Shown: piece by piece, positions 9,325 through 18,141 of the stretch
Numbering within the stretch: the stretch's first letter is position 1
How the letters are laid out: the number at the start of each line of letters is the position of its first letter
Origin: an uncultured Candidatus Melainabacteria bacterium
GTDB taxonomy: Bacteria > Cyanobacteriota > Vampirovibrionia > Gastranaerophilales > Gastranaerophilaceae
Direction: 5' to 3'
DNA length: 64,000 nucleotides
Assembly: GCA_934691935.1 (NCBI GenBank)
Contig: CAKUTH010000001.1
Coordinates: 124,001 to 188,000 of the forward strand
Program-made: the position numbers and the translations under genes
The notes under the pieces: generated by a model
The model's database searches: none
What the model saw: only the letters and a program-made list of their open reading frames with translations
Told to the model about the DNA's origin: nothing

Positions 9325-10467
9325 TTATTTTTCTAATTTTTCTTTTTCTTTGTCTTTAGCTAATTTTCGTTTTCGTCTGCGCATCAAGTCTACAAACGCT
9401 TCCAATCTGGTTAAATATCCAGCTTTTCCTGTTTGTTCATCCATAATCAACGGCAAAATCGGAATATCACAGTTTTCTCTCATCGCAGGGAAAATGTTTT
9501 GTGACATGATTTCTGGCATGCAAGTAAATGGGCTGATATGAATGATTCCGTCAATTCCACGTTCATCAGCATAAGCAACATCTGATACACATTCTAAACT
9601 GTCACCGCCAATATCCCTCATCAAATAAGGTTTTGCCATCCTAAATGCTCGTTGCAAGTGAGTTTCACCTTTTCGGAATGCTTCTGGTATAATTGCATCT
9701 TTAATAAATCCGCTTATCGTCAAACTACGACGAGTTTGAACGCCCATCTTGCCAAGTTCTCGCGCGATATCTTGATTTGAAAACTTGTCGCACACGAGAT
9801 AGATTTCGCCAGTCAAATCAACATTCAAGACTTCTTTATTCGGATTAATTTCAACTTTTTTCATTTCGTTAAAAGCATCTTTTTTAGCCTTTTTTAATTG
9901 ACGGGTATTATCAGCATCTTTTATGTAGCCTAAAGCCTTGTTGTAATGTTTTTCAGCATCACCAAAATTAACTTCTCTCGCTCTATAATAAGAAAGTACA
10001 TTTTCCAAATCATCGAGAGCAAACATTTTTCTTATCGCAATGTTTATTGCTCTTGCAAACAAAATAGGGTCATTTTTCCCGCTGATTTCTTTTAAGAAAT
10101 TGTACATTCCCTTAATGCCATCGTATAGAGTCAATTCTATATATTTGGCATCATAACCCAAGTCCTGCAAAGCACTATGAATACAATTTCCGTATTCACC
10201 CAACCTGCAACAGCCTGGAGATGTAATCATTGCAACATAATCTGTTCCACCTTCTATTGCTTCTATAAAGTTGCCTAAAATCAACTTATATGGCAAACAA
10301 ATGGCTTCTGGGGAATGTTTTGTACCTAAGGACAATGTTTTTTTGCTGGTATAAGGTGGAATAAATGGTTCAACACCAATTTTTTTTAGTGCTGCCGCCC
10401 AAGCTATACTTACCGTTCCCATGTGGGGAAATGCTACTTTTATTTTTTTGTTATTTTTTTCGCTCAT
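9325..10467 (-). CDS. Acyl-CoA dehydratase activase-related protein (DUF2229-type)
   Basis: The protein starts KVAFPHMGTVSIAWAAALKK and carries SPEAICLPYKL (Cys57) and SPGCCRLGEYGNC (Cys86, 87, 95). This is characteristic of the DUF2229/CoA-protein-activase family, relatives of the 2-hydroxyacyl-CoA dehydratase system. In this family the Cys residues are thought to hold an iron-sulfur cluster. The canonical activase ATPase domain (ASKHA fold) is not part of this 380-aa protein. A very basic tail (RRRKRKLAKDKEKEKLEK) ends it. It lies 12 bases downstream of gcvPB. The dehydratase subunits are not in the window, so the substrate is unknown. Family assignment good, role inferred. Confidence 0.75.
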   Translation of the reverse strand: MSEKNNKKIKVAFPHMGTVSIAWAAALKKIGVEPFIPPYTSKKTLSLGTKHSPEAICLPYKLILGNFIEAIEGGTDYVAMITSPGCCRLGEYGNCIHSALQDLGYDAKYIELTLYDGIKGMYNFLKEISGKNDPILFARAINIAIRKMFALDDLENVLSYYRAREVNFGDAEKHYNKALGYIKDADNTRQLKKAKKDAFNEMKKVEINPNKEVLNVDLTGEIYLVCDKFSNQDIARELGKMGVQTRRSLTISGFIKDAIIPEAFRKGETHLQRAFRMAKPYLMRDIGGDSLECVSDVAYADERGIDGIIHISPFTCMPEIMSQNIFPAMRENCDIPILPLIMDEQTGKAGYLTRLEAFVDLMRRRKRKLAKDKEKEKLEK

Positions 10468-10479
10468 AATTCTTTTCTT

Positions 10480-11907
10480 CTATTGTTCATCAAATTTTAA
10501 GTTTGGTTTTCTTGCTGCAAGCGTTTCATCTAAGCGTTTTACAGGTGTGGTATGTGGTGCTGAAATAAGTTTTTCAGGGTTATTTTTTGCATCGTCTGCA
10601 ATTTTTAGCATCACATCAACAAACTCGTCTAATACTTGTTTTGTTTCGCTTTCAGTAGGTTCAATCATGATTGCTTCATGTACAATCAATGGGAAATAAA
10701 CCGTTGGCGGATGAGTGTTTTCATCCATCAAGGCTTTTGCTATATTCAATGTTGAAACCCCATTTTCATGCTTTTGTTTTTCGCCAGACAAAACAAATTC
10801 ATGCATACAAGGTTCATCATAAGGCAACAAATATGCGCCTTTTAATTTTTCTTTAAGATAATTAGCGTTCAATACAGCATTTTCACTAGCTTCTTTCAAG
10901 TTTTTGCCCATCATAAGAATATAGGCATAAGCTCTGATAAGCACGCCAAAATTACCATAAAAACCTTTTACACTACCAATCGTATGTTTCAAATCATAAT
11001 TTCTGAAATATTTTTCACCATCAAACGCCACAACAGGTGTTGGCAAAAACTCTTTCAATTTTTCTACGACACAAACAGGTCCAGCCCCAGGGCCACCACC
11101 GCCGTGAGGAGTTGAAAATGTTTTGTGAAGGTTCAAATGCACAACATCAAAGCCCATTAATTTTGGGTTTGTATGTCCCATAATTGCATTGAAATTAGCT
11201 CCGTCATAATAAAGCAATGAGCCGTTATCATGCATCAATTTTGAGATTTCTAAAACATTTTCTTCATAAATTCCCAATGTATTCGGGTTAGTCATCATAA
11301 TGCCTGCGACATCGTTATCCAAAAGTTCTTTTAGTGCCTCAATATCTACTTGACCTTTTTCGTTAGATTTTACGGGAACAATATCAAATCCGCACAAATG
11401 GGCACTTGCAGGGTTTGTACCATGCGCAGAATCAGGAATGATAACTTTTTTTCTATTTTCGCCATTAGCCTCAAAATATTTTTTTATAACCATCATGCCA
11501 GTAAGTTCACCATGCGCACCTGCTGCAGGTTGTAATGTTACGGCATCCATGCCAGTAACAGCCTTTAATGCTTCTTGAAGTTTGTACATCAATTCCAATG
11601 CACCTTGGCAATCCTCATCGTCACTTAAAGGGTGCAAATTTGCAAAACCTTCTAAGCCAGCAAGCAGTTCATTTACCTTTGGGTTATATTTCATTGTACA
11701 AGAACCCAGCGGATAAAACCCTTTTTCTATACAAAAGTTCAAATCAGAAAGCTCTTTATAATGACGCATAGCCTCAAGTTCACTCACCTTTGGTAAACCT
11801 ATTTTATTCTGCCTTAAATCCACGCCATTTAGGAATTTTAAATCTTCTTTTTCGTCTGTTAAATTAATTCCTGATGCGCCATTACTTTTTTCAAAAATTG
11901 TTTTCAC
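10480..11907 (-). CDS. gcvPB: Glycine dehydrogenase (decarboxylating) subunit 2
   Basis: This is the PLP-carrying subunit of the split P-protein of the glycine cleavage system. The Schiff-base lysine is Lys262 within HLNLHKTFSTPHGGGG. Other P-protein marks are YPLGSCTMKYNP (about 65-76), HGTNPASAH (162-170) and MMTNPNTLGIYE. The length of 475 aa fits the two-subunit form, so a gcvPA partner must exist elsewhere. The start is GTG at 11905-11907, overlapping the sigma-factor stop by one base (TAGTG). The gcvT, gcvH and gcvPA genes that often accompany it are absent here. Confidence 0.95.
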   Translation of the reverse strand: MKTIFEKSNGASGINLTDEKEDLKFLNGVDLRQNKIGLPKVSELEAMRHYKELSDLNFCIEKGFYPLGSCTMKYNPKVNELLAGLEGFANLHPLSDDEDCQGALELMYKLQEALKAVTGMDAVTLQPAAGAHGELTGMMVIKKYFEANGENRKKVIIPDSAHGTNPASAHLCGFDIVPVKSNEKGQVDIEALKELLDNDVAGIMMTNPNTLGIYEENVLEISKLMHDNGSLLYYDGANFNAIMGHTNPKLMGFDVVHLNLHKTFSTPHGGGGPGAGPVCVVEKLKEFLPTPVVAFDGEKYFRNYDLKHTIGSVKGFYGNFGVLIRAYAYILMMGKNLKEASENAVLNANYLKEKLKGAYLLPYDEPCMHEFVLSGEKQKHENGVSTLNIAKALMDENTHPPTVYFPLIVHEAIMIEPTESETKQVLDEFVDVMLKIADDAKNNPEKLISAPHTTPVKRLDETLAARKPNLKFDEQ

Positions 11908-12524
11908 TACAAAATCCCCTGTCTTTTTAAATCTCTTTTTATTTTATCCAACCCTGACTGAATAATTCTCGAAATCCTTGATTGCGAAATATTGTATTCA
12001 TCCGCAATTTCGCGTAATTTTTTATCTTTGAAAAACTTTTGTTCTATCAATTCTTTTTCGCGTTGAGATAATTTTTTCATTGATTCAAGAATTTCAGCTT
12101 TCAGTTCAGAAAGTTCAATTCTTTCTTCTGGAGTTTTGTCCTCTGCTTTAATTTGAGTAGGAACTTCAGCATCTTGCAACTCATCTATCGACAAAATTGT
12201 TTTATAAACTTCTTCTCTTAAATTTTCACCTTCAGCTTCAATTTGTTGTTTTTTATTTTTAAGAGAATACCATTTGTAACGGCGTCTAACTTCATTTCTA
12301 ATTGCCCACTTTATTGCCGTAGAAAGGTAAGTGTTATTGAAAGATTGCTGTTCGTTATTCTTGAACAAAAGATATAAAGTATGATTTCCGATATTAATAA
12401 GTTCTGGTATTTCAATCAAGTGAGAATTTGAAAATTTTTGATACTCTACCTTTGCAATTGTTTCTATTAAATCTTTGTAATCCCTTAAATTAACTTTTTG
12501 TTTTAGATTTTGATCTGGCATCAT
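11907..12524 (-). CDS. Sigma-70 family RNA polymerase sigma factor
   Basis: This 205-aa protein has a region-4 helix-turn-helix at about 150-200: LSQREKELIEQKFF, then LREIADEYNISQSRISRI. Its upstream part (about 15-95) is consistent with a shortened region 2, with FNNTYLSTAIKWAIRNEVRRRYKW. This architecture, lacking region 1, fits an alternative sigma factor. A charged, Glu-rich linker (95-140) joins the two parts. Two consecutive ATG codons open the gene; AGGAAA lies about 11 bases before the first. It is the first gene of the gcvPB operon with a one-base overlap. Alternative-sigma role is an inference from size and domain content. Confidence 0.85.
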   Translation of the reverse strand: MMPDQNLKQKVNLRDYKDLIETIAKVEYQKFSNSHLIEIPELINIGNHTLYLLFKNNEQQSFNNTYLSTAIKWAIRNEVRRRYKWYSLKNKKQQIEAEGENLREEVYKTILSIDELQDAEVPTQIKAEDKTPEERIELSELKAEILESMKKLSQREKELIEQKFFKDKKLREIADEYNISQSRISRIIQSGLDKIKRDLKRQGIL

Positions 12525-12662
12525 GACTATAACAATTTCCTATAAAAAACATTTCCCTAAAACTATATTAGCAGAAAAAAATATAGAATACCAGACAATG
12601 TAATTTTCCTTAACATAAATTATATTTATTTTGGTCGCTAAAAAAAATAAAAGGAGAAATTA

Positions 12663-13544
12663 ATGAAAATATTATTCTGCACAGATGGCTCTGAGATTAG
12701 TTTTAACGCTATTGAAAACATTTCAAAATGGATTACTAACGCGACTGTTGATATAATTTGTGTTACCGATTGGTCATTTTTGCCCGATGAAATAAATATT
12801 GAAGAAGAAAATTTTACATATTCTTGTGCCAGAATAGCAAGCACTATACTAGACTTTGCAACAGATAAAATAAATAATCTTGGAATGGTAAGTAAAGAAG
12901 AAATTAATGGTTGTGGTTCTGCTATAGACAACATTCTTGAACAAACAAAAAAAGAACATTATGACTTGATAGTAATGGGTTCACACGGCAAAAAAGGTAT
13001 ACAAAAATGGCTTGGATCGGTATCGCAAGAAATAATTAACTCAAGCAAAAACTCTTGCTATGTCGCAAAAGAAATAAATGACGCAAAACGTCTACTTATT
13101 ACAACTGACGGAACAGAATGTTCAAACAGCATTGTCGAAAGTATTATACCAAACCTTAATTTGCAAGACAAAGAAATTCATGTCTGTATGGTTAATGATG
13201 ACCCAAATCTTTTATTTTTGGACGGCACATTAGACACGCAATGGGTATTGGATATTCAAAAACGACAATACGCTTATGCTACGAAAGTTATAAATGAAAT
13301 TAAAAAGATACTTGCAAAATATAATTATGAAAATGTCAAATCAAGTATATTAACAGGCAATCCAGCTCAAGAGATTATTAATTATACCGAAAAGAACAAA
13401 ATTGACTTATGTTTGCTTGGTTCACACGAAAAATCAAAATTAGAAAAATTTCTAATCGGTTCTGTAAGCAAAAGAGTCTTGGAAAATTCAACTTGTGATG
13501 TTTTGCTTGCAAGATGTAAAAAAATTGACCCAAACATTGAATGA
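12663..13544 (+). CDS. Tandem universal stress protein
   Basis: Two UspA domains are fused in 293 aa (about 1-135 and 137-285). Each ends with the nucleotide-binding signature: GSHGKKGIQKWLGSVSQEI in the first and GSHEKSKLEKFLIGSVSKRV in the second. The first keeps the G-x2-G-x9-GS spacing for ATP binding; in the second the second Gly is replaced (GSHEKS). Usp proteins are cytosolic stress or energy-state proteins. AAAGGAG is well placed before the ATG. The gene leads into the ABC permease pair 15 bases downstream, and the -35 element of the permease promoter appears to lie inside its last codons. Confidence 0.9.
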   Translation: MKILFCTDGSEISFNAIENISKWITNATVDIICVTDWSFLPDEINIEEENFTYSCARIASTILDFATDKINNLGMVSKEEINGCGSAIDNILEQTKKEHYDLIVMGSHGKKGIQKWLGSVSQEIINSSKNSCYVAKEINDAKRLLITTDGTECSNSIVESIIPNLNLQDKEIHVCMVNDDPNLLFLDGTLDTQWVLDIQKRQYAYATKVINEIKKILAKYNYENVKSSILTGNPAQEIINYTEKNKIDLCLLGSHEKSKLEKFLIGSVSKRVLENSTCDVLLARCKKIDPNIE

Positions 13545-13553
13545 TGTAATAAT
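13525..13553 (+). promoter_or_regulatory. Putative leaderless promoter of the first ABC permease
   Basis: TTGACC (13525-13530), a 17-base spacer and AATAAT (13548-13553) preceded by TG form a plausible extended -10 promoter. Exactly six bases separate it from the ATG at 13560. No Shine-Dalgarno is present before that ATG, so the transcript would start at or very near the start codon. Confidence 0.5.
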
Positions 13554-13559
13554 AAACTT

Positions 13560-14426
13560 ATGTATTACAGTAAATATACACCGTATTTATTTTTATTACC
13601 TGCGGGAATTGTTCTTGCGATATTCTTTTTTATGCCCTTTTTTCAAACTGTTGGGCTGAGTTTTTTAGATTATTCAACCAATATCTATAAACCAGAATTT
13701 ATCGGTTTTGAAAACTATATAAAATTATTTCACAATCCTGTTTTTTATAAGGTCTTGTGGAATACTTTTTTGTACTTATTTATTGCAGTTCCAATTCTTG
13801 CAATATTTCCATTATTTTTGGCAATATTGATTAATCAAAAAATTAGAGGAGTAACTTTATACAAAATTTTGATATACCTGCCAGTAATTGTTTCAATTGT
13901 CGTAGCGGCAATTGCTTTCAAATGGCTTTATGCCGACCAAGGGATTTTGAATTATTTAGTAACTACTTTTGGCTTTGAGCCAATCGGTTGGTTAACAGAT
14001 CCTAAATATTCATTGATTTCAGTAATTATCGTAACTATTTGGAAGGGTATCGGCTATTATATGATAATTTATCTTGCTTCACTTATGAGTGTTCCAAAAG
14101 AGCTTTATGAGGCATGTGACATCGACGGAGCTGGTTTCTTTAGAAAACACTTAACCGTAACAATCCCACATATTATGCCTACAATCGCTCTTGTCACAAC
14201 TATAAGTGCAATATCTGCAATGAAAGTTTTTGCAGAAATTTATGTTATGACAAAAGGTGGCCCTTTAAATTCAAGTAAAACAATTGTCTATTATATTTAC
14301 GAAAGAGCTTTTGAAAACCTTGATTTAGGTTTTGCATCGGCCATGGCTGTTGTATTACTCATTATTGTAATGATATTTTCTCTCATAAATATCTTCTGTT
14401 TTGAAAGGAATAAGTATGAAATATAA
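13560..14426 (+). CDS. ABC transporter permease, MalF/UgpA type
   Basis: This 288-aa inner-membrane protein has six hydrophobic helices. The ATPase-docking EAA loop is EACDIDGAGFFRKHLTVTIP (about 181-200). Family features place it with the carbohydrate uptake (CUT1) permeases such as MalF and UgpA. It overlaps the second permease by 11 bases, and the two form the usual heterodimer. No ATP-binding subunit or substrate-binding protein is in the window, so the pair must use partners encoded elsewhere. The substrate (sugar or glycerol-phosphate type) cannot be read from the sequence. The ATG at 13560 lacks a Shine-Dalgarno. Confidence 0.88.
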   Translation: MYYSKYTPYLFLLPAGIVLAIFFFMPFFQTVGLSFLDYSTNIYKPEFIGFENYIKLFHNPVFYKVLWNTFLYLFIAVPILAIFPLFLAILINQKIRGVTLYKILIYLPVIVSIVVAAIAFKWLYADQGILNYLVTTFGFEPIGWLTDPKYSLISVIIVTIWKGIGYYMIIYLASLMSVPKELYEACDIDGAGFFRKHLTVTIPHIMPTIALVTTISAISAMKVFAEIYVMTKGGPLNSSKTIVYYIYERAFENLDLGFASAMAVVLLIIVMIFSLINIFCFERNKYEI

Positions 14427-15285
14427 ACTTCCACATCTTTCATTTCATTCGTTTCTAGCAAAGGTTGGAACACACGGCATTCTCATTTTTGTTTCATTAC
14501 TGTCAATATTTCCTTTCATTTGGTTAATTTCTACATCTTTAAAAGGAAACAGTGAAAATATTTTTGCTTATCCACCGCAAATCATTCCAACAGATTTTAC
14601 GTGGGCAAACTACACTGGAGTGTGGGATAAGGTTGATTTTATCGGTTATTTTGTAAACAGTATGATAGTTGCTGGCGGGACAGTTGTTTTAAATCTAATT
14701 TTATCGGCAATGGCAGGTTATCCTTTGGCAAGAATGGAATTTAAAGGTAAAAAATTTACATTTTTTGCAGTTTTGGCAACAATTATGATACCTTTTCAGG
14801 CTATTATGTTACCTGTGTACTTAATAACTCTAAAATTACATCTCGTTGACAGTGTGAATAATTTTGCAGGATATATGGGACTTATCATGCCATTTGCAGT
14901 TAGTGCTTTTGGAATTTTTCTAATGCGTCAGGCGTTTTTAGGAATTCCAAAAGAAATGGAAGAAGCTGGAATTGTAGACGGATGCAATTCTTTTCAAATA
15001 TTTTGGAAAATTTTACTTCCAATGGTAAAACCATCACTTGCAGTGCTTGCGATTTTTACATTTATCGGTTCTTGGGGTGAATTTTTGTGGCCAAGTATTG
15101 TTTTAACAAAAGAGGCTATGTACACACTTCCTGTTGGAGTTAATAATTTACAAGGAATGTTTTCTTCAAATTGGCGTTTTATTGCAGCGGGCTCAATTCT
15201 CTCCACAATCCCAATTTTGATTTTCTTTTTAGCAATGCAAAAATACTTTATTTCAGGCGAAAACGATGGGGCAGTAAAGGGATAA
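14416..15285 (+). CDS. ABC transporter permease, MalG/UgpE type
   Basis: This is the second half of the CUT1 permease pair, about 289 aa with six membrane helices and the EAA loop EEAGIVDGCNSFQIFWKILL. I place the start at the ATG at 14416, with GAAAGGA seven bases upstream. An in-frame TTG at 14401 lies before the Shine-Dalgarno and is unlikely. The end of the first permease overlaps by 11 bases, so translation is coupled. The N-terminal segment before the first helix is short (KYKLPHLSFHSFLAK). Confidence 0.88.
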   Translation: MKYKLPHLSFHSFLAKVGTHGILIFVSLLSIFPFIWLISTSLKGNSENIFAYPPQIIPTDFTWANYTGVWDKVDFIGYFVNSMIVAGGTVVLNLILSAMAGYPLARMEFKGKKFTFFAVLATIMIPFQAIMLPVYLITLKLHLVDSVNNFAGYMGLIMPFAVSAFGIFLMRQAFLGIPKEMEEAGIVDGCNSFQIFWKILLPMVKPSLAVLAIFTFIGSWGEFLWPSIVLTKEAMYTLPVGVNNLQGMFSSNWRFIAAGSILSTIPILIFFLAMQKYFISGENDGAVKG

Positions 15286-15305
15286 ATTTTTAGAAGCGAT
15301 TAAGT

Positions 15306-15330
15306 GATGCTGAAACAAGCCCAGCATGAC
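15306..15330. repeat. Short palindromic repeat, GATGCTGAAACAAG type
   Basis: ATGCTG and CAGCAT flank AAACAAGC and the unit ends in ATGAC. It closely resembles half of the larger palindrome at 45429-45490 (ATCCTGAAACAAGTTCAGGATGAC). It sits between the permease gene and the TPR gene and may be a decayed member of a dispersed palindrome family. Confidence 0.55.
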
Positions 15331-15341
15331 GATTTTCCGAC

Positions 15342-16454
15342 CTACTCAACTCCAGGAACATGGATATCGTAGCGCACATTATCAAATTCATTCAAATCAT
15401 CATCAATGTCATTTTGAATAATCTTTTTAGCGCCACAAACTTTAAAATTCTTCATTATAGCCTTGTCCAATTCGTCTGTAAACACCATTCTGCCATTAAC
15501 ATAAGTTATTTGACTGTGTTCTTCCGAATCTTTATCGTCTGAAAGTTTTTCAACTAAGTCACTTTCAGAATTCGCCAATATAGTTCTTGTCACGTCGTTC
15601 ATAACATCAAACACATAACGTTGGCGCGAAGATATTCCAGTTTGTGAATTTGAAATAAGTGTGCTCGCTTTTTTTAATTCTTCCAAAGATTCTTTATAAT
15701 ATTTAAGGTGCCTTAAAAGTATGGCGAGGTTATAATGCGCTTCATAATTCATTGGCGAAAGCTCAATTGCTTTACAGTAAGATAACCCAGCATTTCTATA
15801 ATCACCCAACAAGTGGTATGTCAAAGCTAAATTATAGCGGGCATCATAATCTTTTTTGAGAATTTTACAAGCCTCTTTATACGATTCAAGAGCCTTAATC
15901 AAAAATTGACGCCTATATTCATAATCATAATCAAGGTAAACTGATTTTTGTTTATATGCAACGCCTTTGTTGTAATACGCCAACCCCTTATTCATTTTAT
16001 AACTTTTTCGATTACTGTAAATAAACGGAATAGATAAAAGATGTCTTTTAGTTTGCAAAATTTTATCGTACTGATTAATCGCGCCATCAAAATCTCCGAG
16101 TTTTTCAGCCGAAACAATGCCATAATTCATTCTTGCAACCATCATTTTCGGATTATGTTCAAAGGCTTGCTCATAAGCATCAACAGCAGAATAATAATCC
16201 TCATAAATTACATATAAATTTCCAAGATTATACCAAGCTCCATAGTGTTCAGGATAAAGTGCAACGGCTCTGGTATAGTCATCAATAGCCTTTTGTAACT
16301 TATGATTTCTTAATTCTTTATCACCTTTATAAACATAGCGCACAGCTTGAATTTTATCCAACTGTTTTCTGACAAATTCAGGATGAGTATAGACTAAAAA
16401 GCCTATGCCCAGTATTATTAATAAAGTGAATAATCCCGAAAAAAACTTTTTCAA
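15342..16454 (-). CDS. Membrane-anchored TPR protein
   Basis: This is a TPR-repeat protein of about 370 aa. An N-terminal hydrophobic anchor (FFSGLFTLLIILGIGFLVY) is followed by at least seven 34-residue TPR motifs between about 35 and 280, for example AIDDYTRAVALYPEHYGAWY. The last 90 residues are acidic and not TPR. I chose the TTG at 16454, because AGAGGT lies six bases before it and the anchor then starts at residue 3. The frame stays open further upstream to an ATG at 16526, but without a ribosome site. TPR arrays bind partner proteins; the partner is unknown here. Confidence 0.78.
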   Translation of the reverse strand: MKKFFSGLFTLLIILGIGFLVYTHPEFVRKQLDKIQAVRYVYKGDKELRNHKLQKAIDDYTRAVALYPEHYGAWYNLGNLYVIYEDYYSAVDAYEQAFEHNPKMMVARMNYGIVSAEKLGDFDGAINQYDKILQTKRHLLSIPFIYSNRKSYKMNKGLAYYNKGVAYKQKSVYLDYDYEYRRQFLIKALESYKEACKILKKDYDARYNLALTYHLLGDYRNAGLSYCKAIELSPMNYEAHYNLAILLRHLKYYKESLEELKKASTLISNSQTGISSRQRYVFDVMNDVTRTILANSESDLVEKLSDDKDSEEHSQITYVNGRMVFTDELDKAIMKNFKVCGAKKIIQNDIDDDLNEFDNVRYDIHVPGVE

Positions 16455-16610
16455 ATCAGTACCTCTAACACTATATATTACAGTGCATTTAAACAATATT
16501 TTCAAATTGTAACAGAATTGTAACATAAAATTACATTAAAAAGCAATTTTTAAAAACCAAATGTTTTTATATAAGTAAGGTAGGTTAAAATTAAATTTAG
16601 AGGTTAGGTT

Positions 16611-17471
16611 ATGTTTAACAGTAGTATGGCAGCACCTGGAATGTATGGTATTGCTCCAAATTATTACACAAATCAAATAGCAATGAACGATTTAACTAAT
16701 CTGGATCTTTACGCACCAACAGGCATGACACTTGATCCAATGTTAACAATGAACGGTAGCATCTTCGGCTCTCCTATGATGGGAATGAACGGTCTTGGCT
16801 ATGGCGGATTCGGTACTGGAATGCCTTATCCAATGATGGGTGGCGGTAATGCGACTAGTTACGAAGACTATTATAGAAATTATGAAAAATATCAAGATTT
16901 CATGATAGATAACCAAGTTCATCAACAACAAAAATGGAGAAATGCTAACCTACAATTGAATTCTCCACAAGAAGGTATTCAAAAACAAGCAAACATCTTG
17001 CACGAAAAAATACTACAAGATGAACAAGAACAAATACTTGAAGCATATAACGCCTTCAAAGGAAGTGTTCGTCAAATGTACGGAAATAATGCAACAGAAG
17101 AACAAATCGCAAACCGAGCAAGCACATTGTACGCGCAGGTAACAGGCAAATCTATAACCGACGACATCCGAGAACACGGTAGAGATTCCTTTACGCAAGG
17201 TTTAATCCAAACAATAACATTTGGCTTCGGTGACAAAAATACAGCAGAAGAAAATATTTCATCTCTAACAGGTCAACCTGTTGGTAGAAAAGAAAAAACC
17301 AAAAAGATAGCAGGTAACGTAGCAGGTGGAGCTATCGTTGGTGGTGCAATTACTGGATTATTTATCCCGATTATGAAAGCTCTAAAAGTATCAAGCAAAA
17401 GTAGAACTTTCTGGGGACTTGTAGCAGGTGCAATCGGTGGTATCGGAACAGCAATCGCAACATCTAGATAA
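16611..17471 (+). CDS. Met/Gly-rich protein with C-terminal glycine zippers, unknown
   Basis: This 286-aa protein has three parts. Residues 1-80 are low-complexity, rich in Met, Gly, Asn and Pro (PMMGMNGLGYGGFGTGMPYP). Residues about 85-200 are helical, charged and Gln-rich. The C-terminal 60 residues hold two hydrophobic glycine-zipper stretches (VAGGAIVGGAITGLFIP and LVAGAIGGIGTAIAT). No signal peptide is evident. AGAGGTTAGGTT precedes the ATG, and a terminator follows at 17531. No family is recognised. The zippers suggest membrane insertion or oligomerisation, which is inference. Confidence 0.7.
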   Translation: MFNSSMAAPGMYGIAPNYYTNQIAMNDLTNLDLYAPTGMTLDPMLTMNGSIFGSPMMGMNGLGYGGFGTGMPYPMMGGGNATSYEDYYRNYEKYQDFMIDNQVHQQQKWRNANLQLNSPQEGIQKQANILHEKILQDEQEQILEAYNAFKGSVRQMYGNNATEEQIANRASTLYAQVTGKSITDDIREHGRDSFTQGLIQTITFGFGDKNTAEENISSLTGQPVGRKEKTKKIAGNVAGGAIVGGAITGLFIPIMKALKVSSKSRTFWGLVAGAIGGIGTAIATSR

Positions 17472-17530
17472 AGAAAATAAAAAAGTGAAGTGTATGTGTA
17501 ATAAAATAGTGTGTGTAGTGTAAAACTTTT

Positions 17531-17556
17531 GAGGCTGACAAATCAGCCTCTTTTTA
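17531..17556 (+). terminator. Rho-independent terminator
   Basis: GAGGCTGA / TCAGCCTC stem with a CAAA loop followed by five T. It lies 60 bases after the stop of the Met/Gly-rich protein gene. Confidence 0.85.
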
Positions 17557-17616
17557 TTTGTCAATTTCAATTTACAAATTTCCAGTTAAACCAATCTTAT
17601 TATCTTTCAACTTTCA

Positions 17617-17625
17617 TGGTATATT
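17617..17625 (+). promoter_or_regulatory. Putative leaderless extended -10 promoter of nadD
   Basis: TGG-TATATT (extended -10) stands exactly six bases before the nadD ATG at 17632. No Shine-Dalgarno lies between them. The -35 region is weak, which is usual for extended -10 promoters. Confidence 0.5.
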
Positions 17626-17631
17626 GCAAGT

Positions 17632-18141
17632 ATGAAACTTTGTATTTTTGCAGGGACATTTAACCCGATACATAAAGCTCATTTAAAGATGGCACAATTG
17701 GCACTTGAGGAACATAATTTTGACAAAATTTTGTTTATCCCTGCGTACAATCCGCCACATAAAGATGTTGCACTGGCTCAAGACAGATTCAATATGGTTG
17801 AACTTGCAATAAAAAATTGCCCAAAATTTGAAATTTCTGATATAGAATATAAAAGAAAAGGTAAATCATATACCTTTCTGACGGTTACCGAACTGTACAA
17901 AAAATATGATATTGATGACAAGATTTATTTTATAATCGGCAAAGATGCCTACGAAAATTTTGACAGCTGGTACAAAGCCGATGAATTAAAAAAACTGATT
18001 AAATTCGTAAAATTTGATAGAATTCCAGAAGATATATCGTCATCAAAGATTCGACAAAACATAAAAGAACAAAAAAATATAGATAATTTAGTCACAAAGG
18101 AAGTAGGAGATTACATTGAAAGACATAACTTATATAAATAA
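17632..18141 (+). CDS. nadD: Nicotinate-nucleotide adenylyltransferase, short form
   Basis: NadD joins nicotinate mononucleotide and ATP to form deamido-NAD in NAD synthesis. The nucleotidyltransferase motifs GTFNPIHKAH (8-17) and ISSSKIRQNI (about 141-150) are present, as is IPAYNPPHK in the substrate loop. At 169 aa it is clearly shorter than the usual 190-215 aa. The shortening lies between residues 125 and 140, where the chain passes from LKKLIKFVKF almost directly to ISSSKIR. The coding frame is intact and the catalytic motifs are kept. It overlaps yqeK by 26 bases, a common nadD-yqeK pairing. Confidence 0.88.
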   Translation: MKLCIFAGTFNPIHKAHLKMAQLALEEHNFDKILFIPAYNPPHKDVALAQDRFNMVELAIKNCPKFEISDIEYKRKGKSYTFLTVTELYKKYDIDDKIYFIIGKDAYENFDSWYKADELKKLIKFVKFDRIPEDISSSKIRQNIKEQKNIDNLVTKEVGDYIERHNLYK

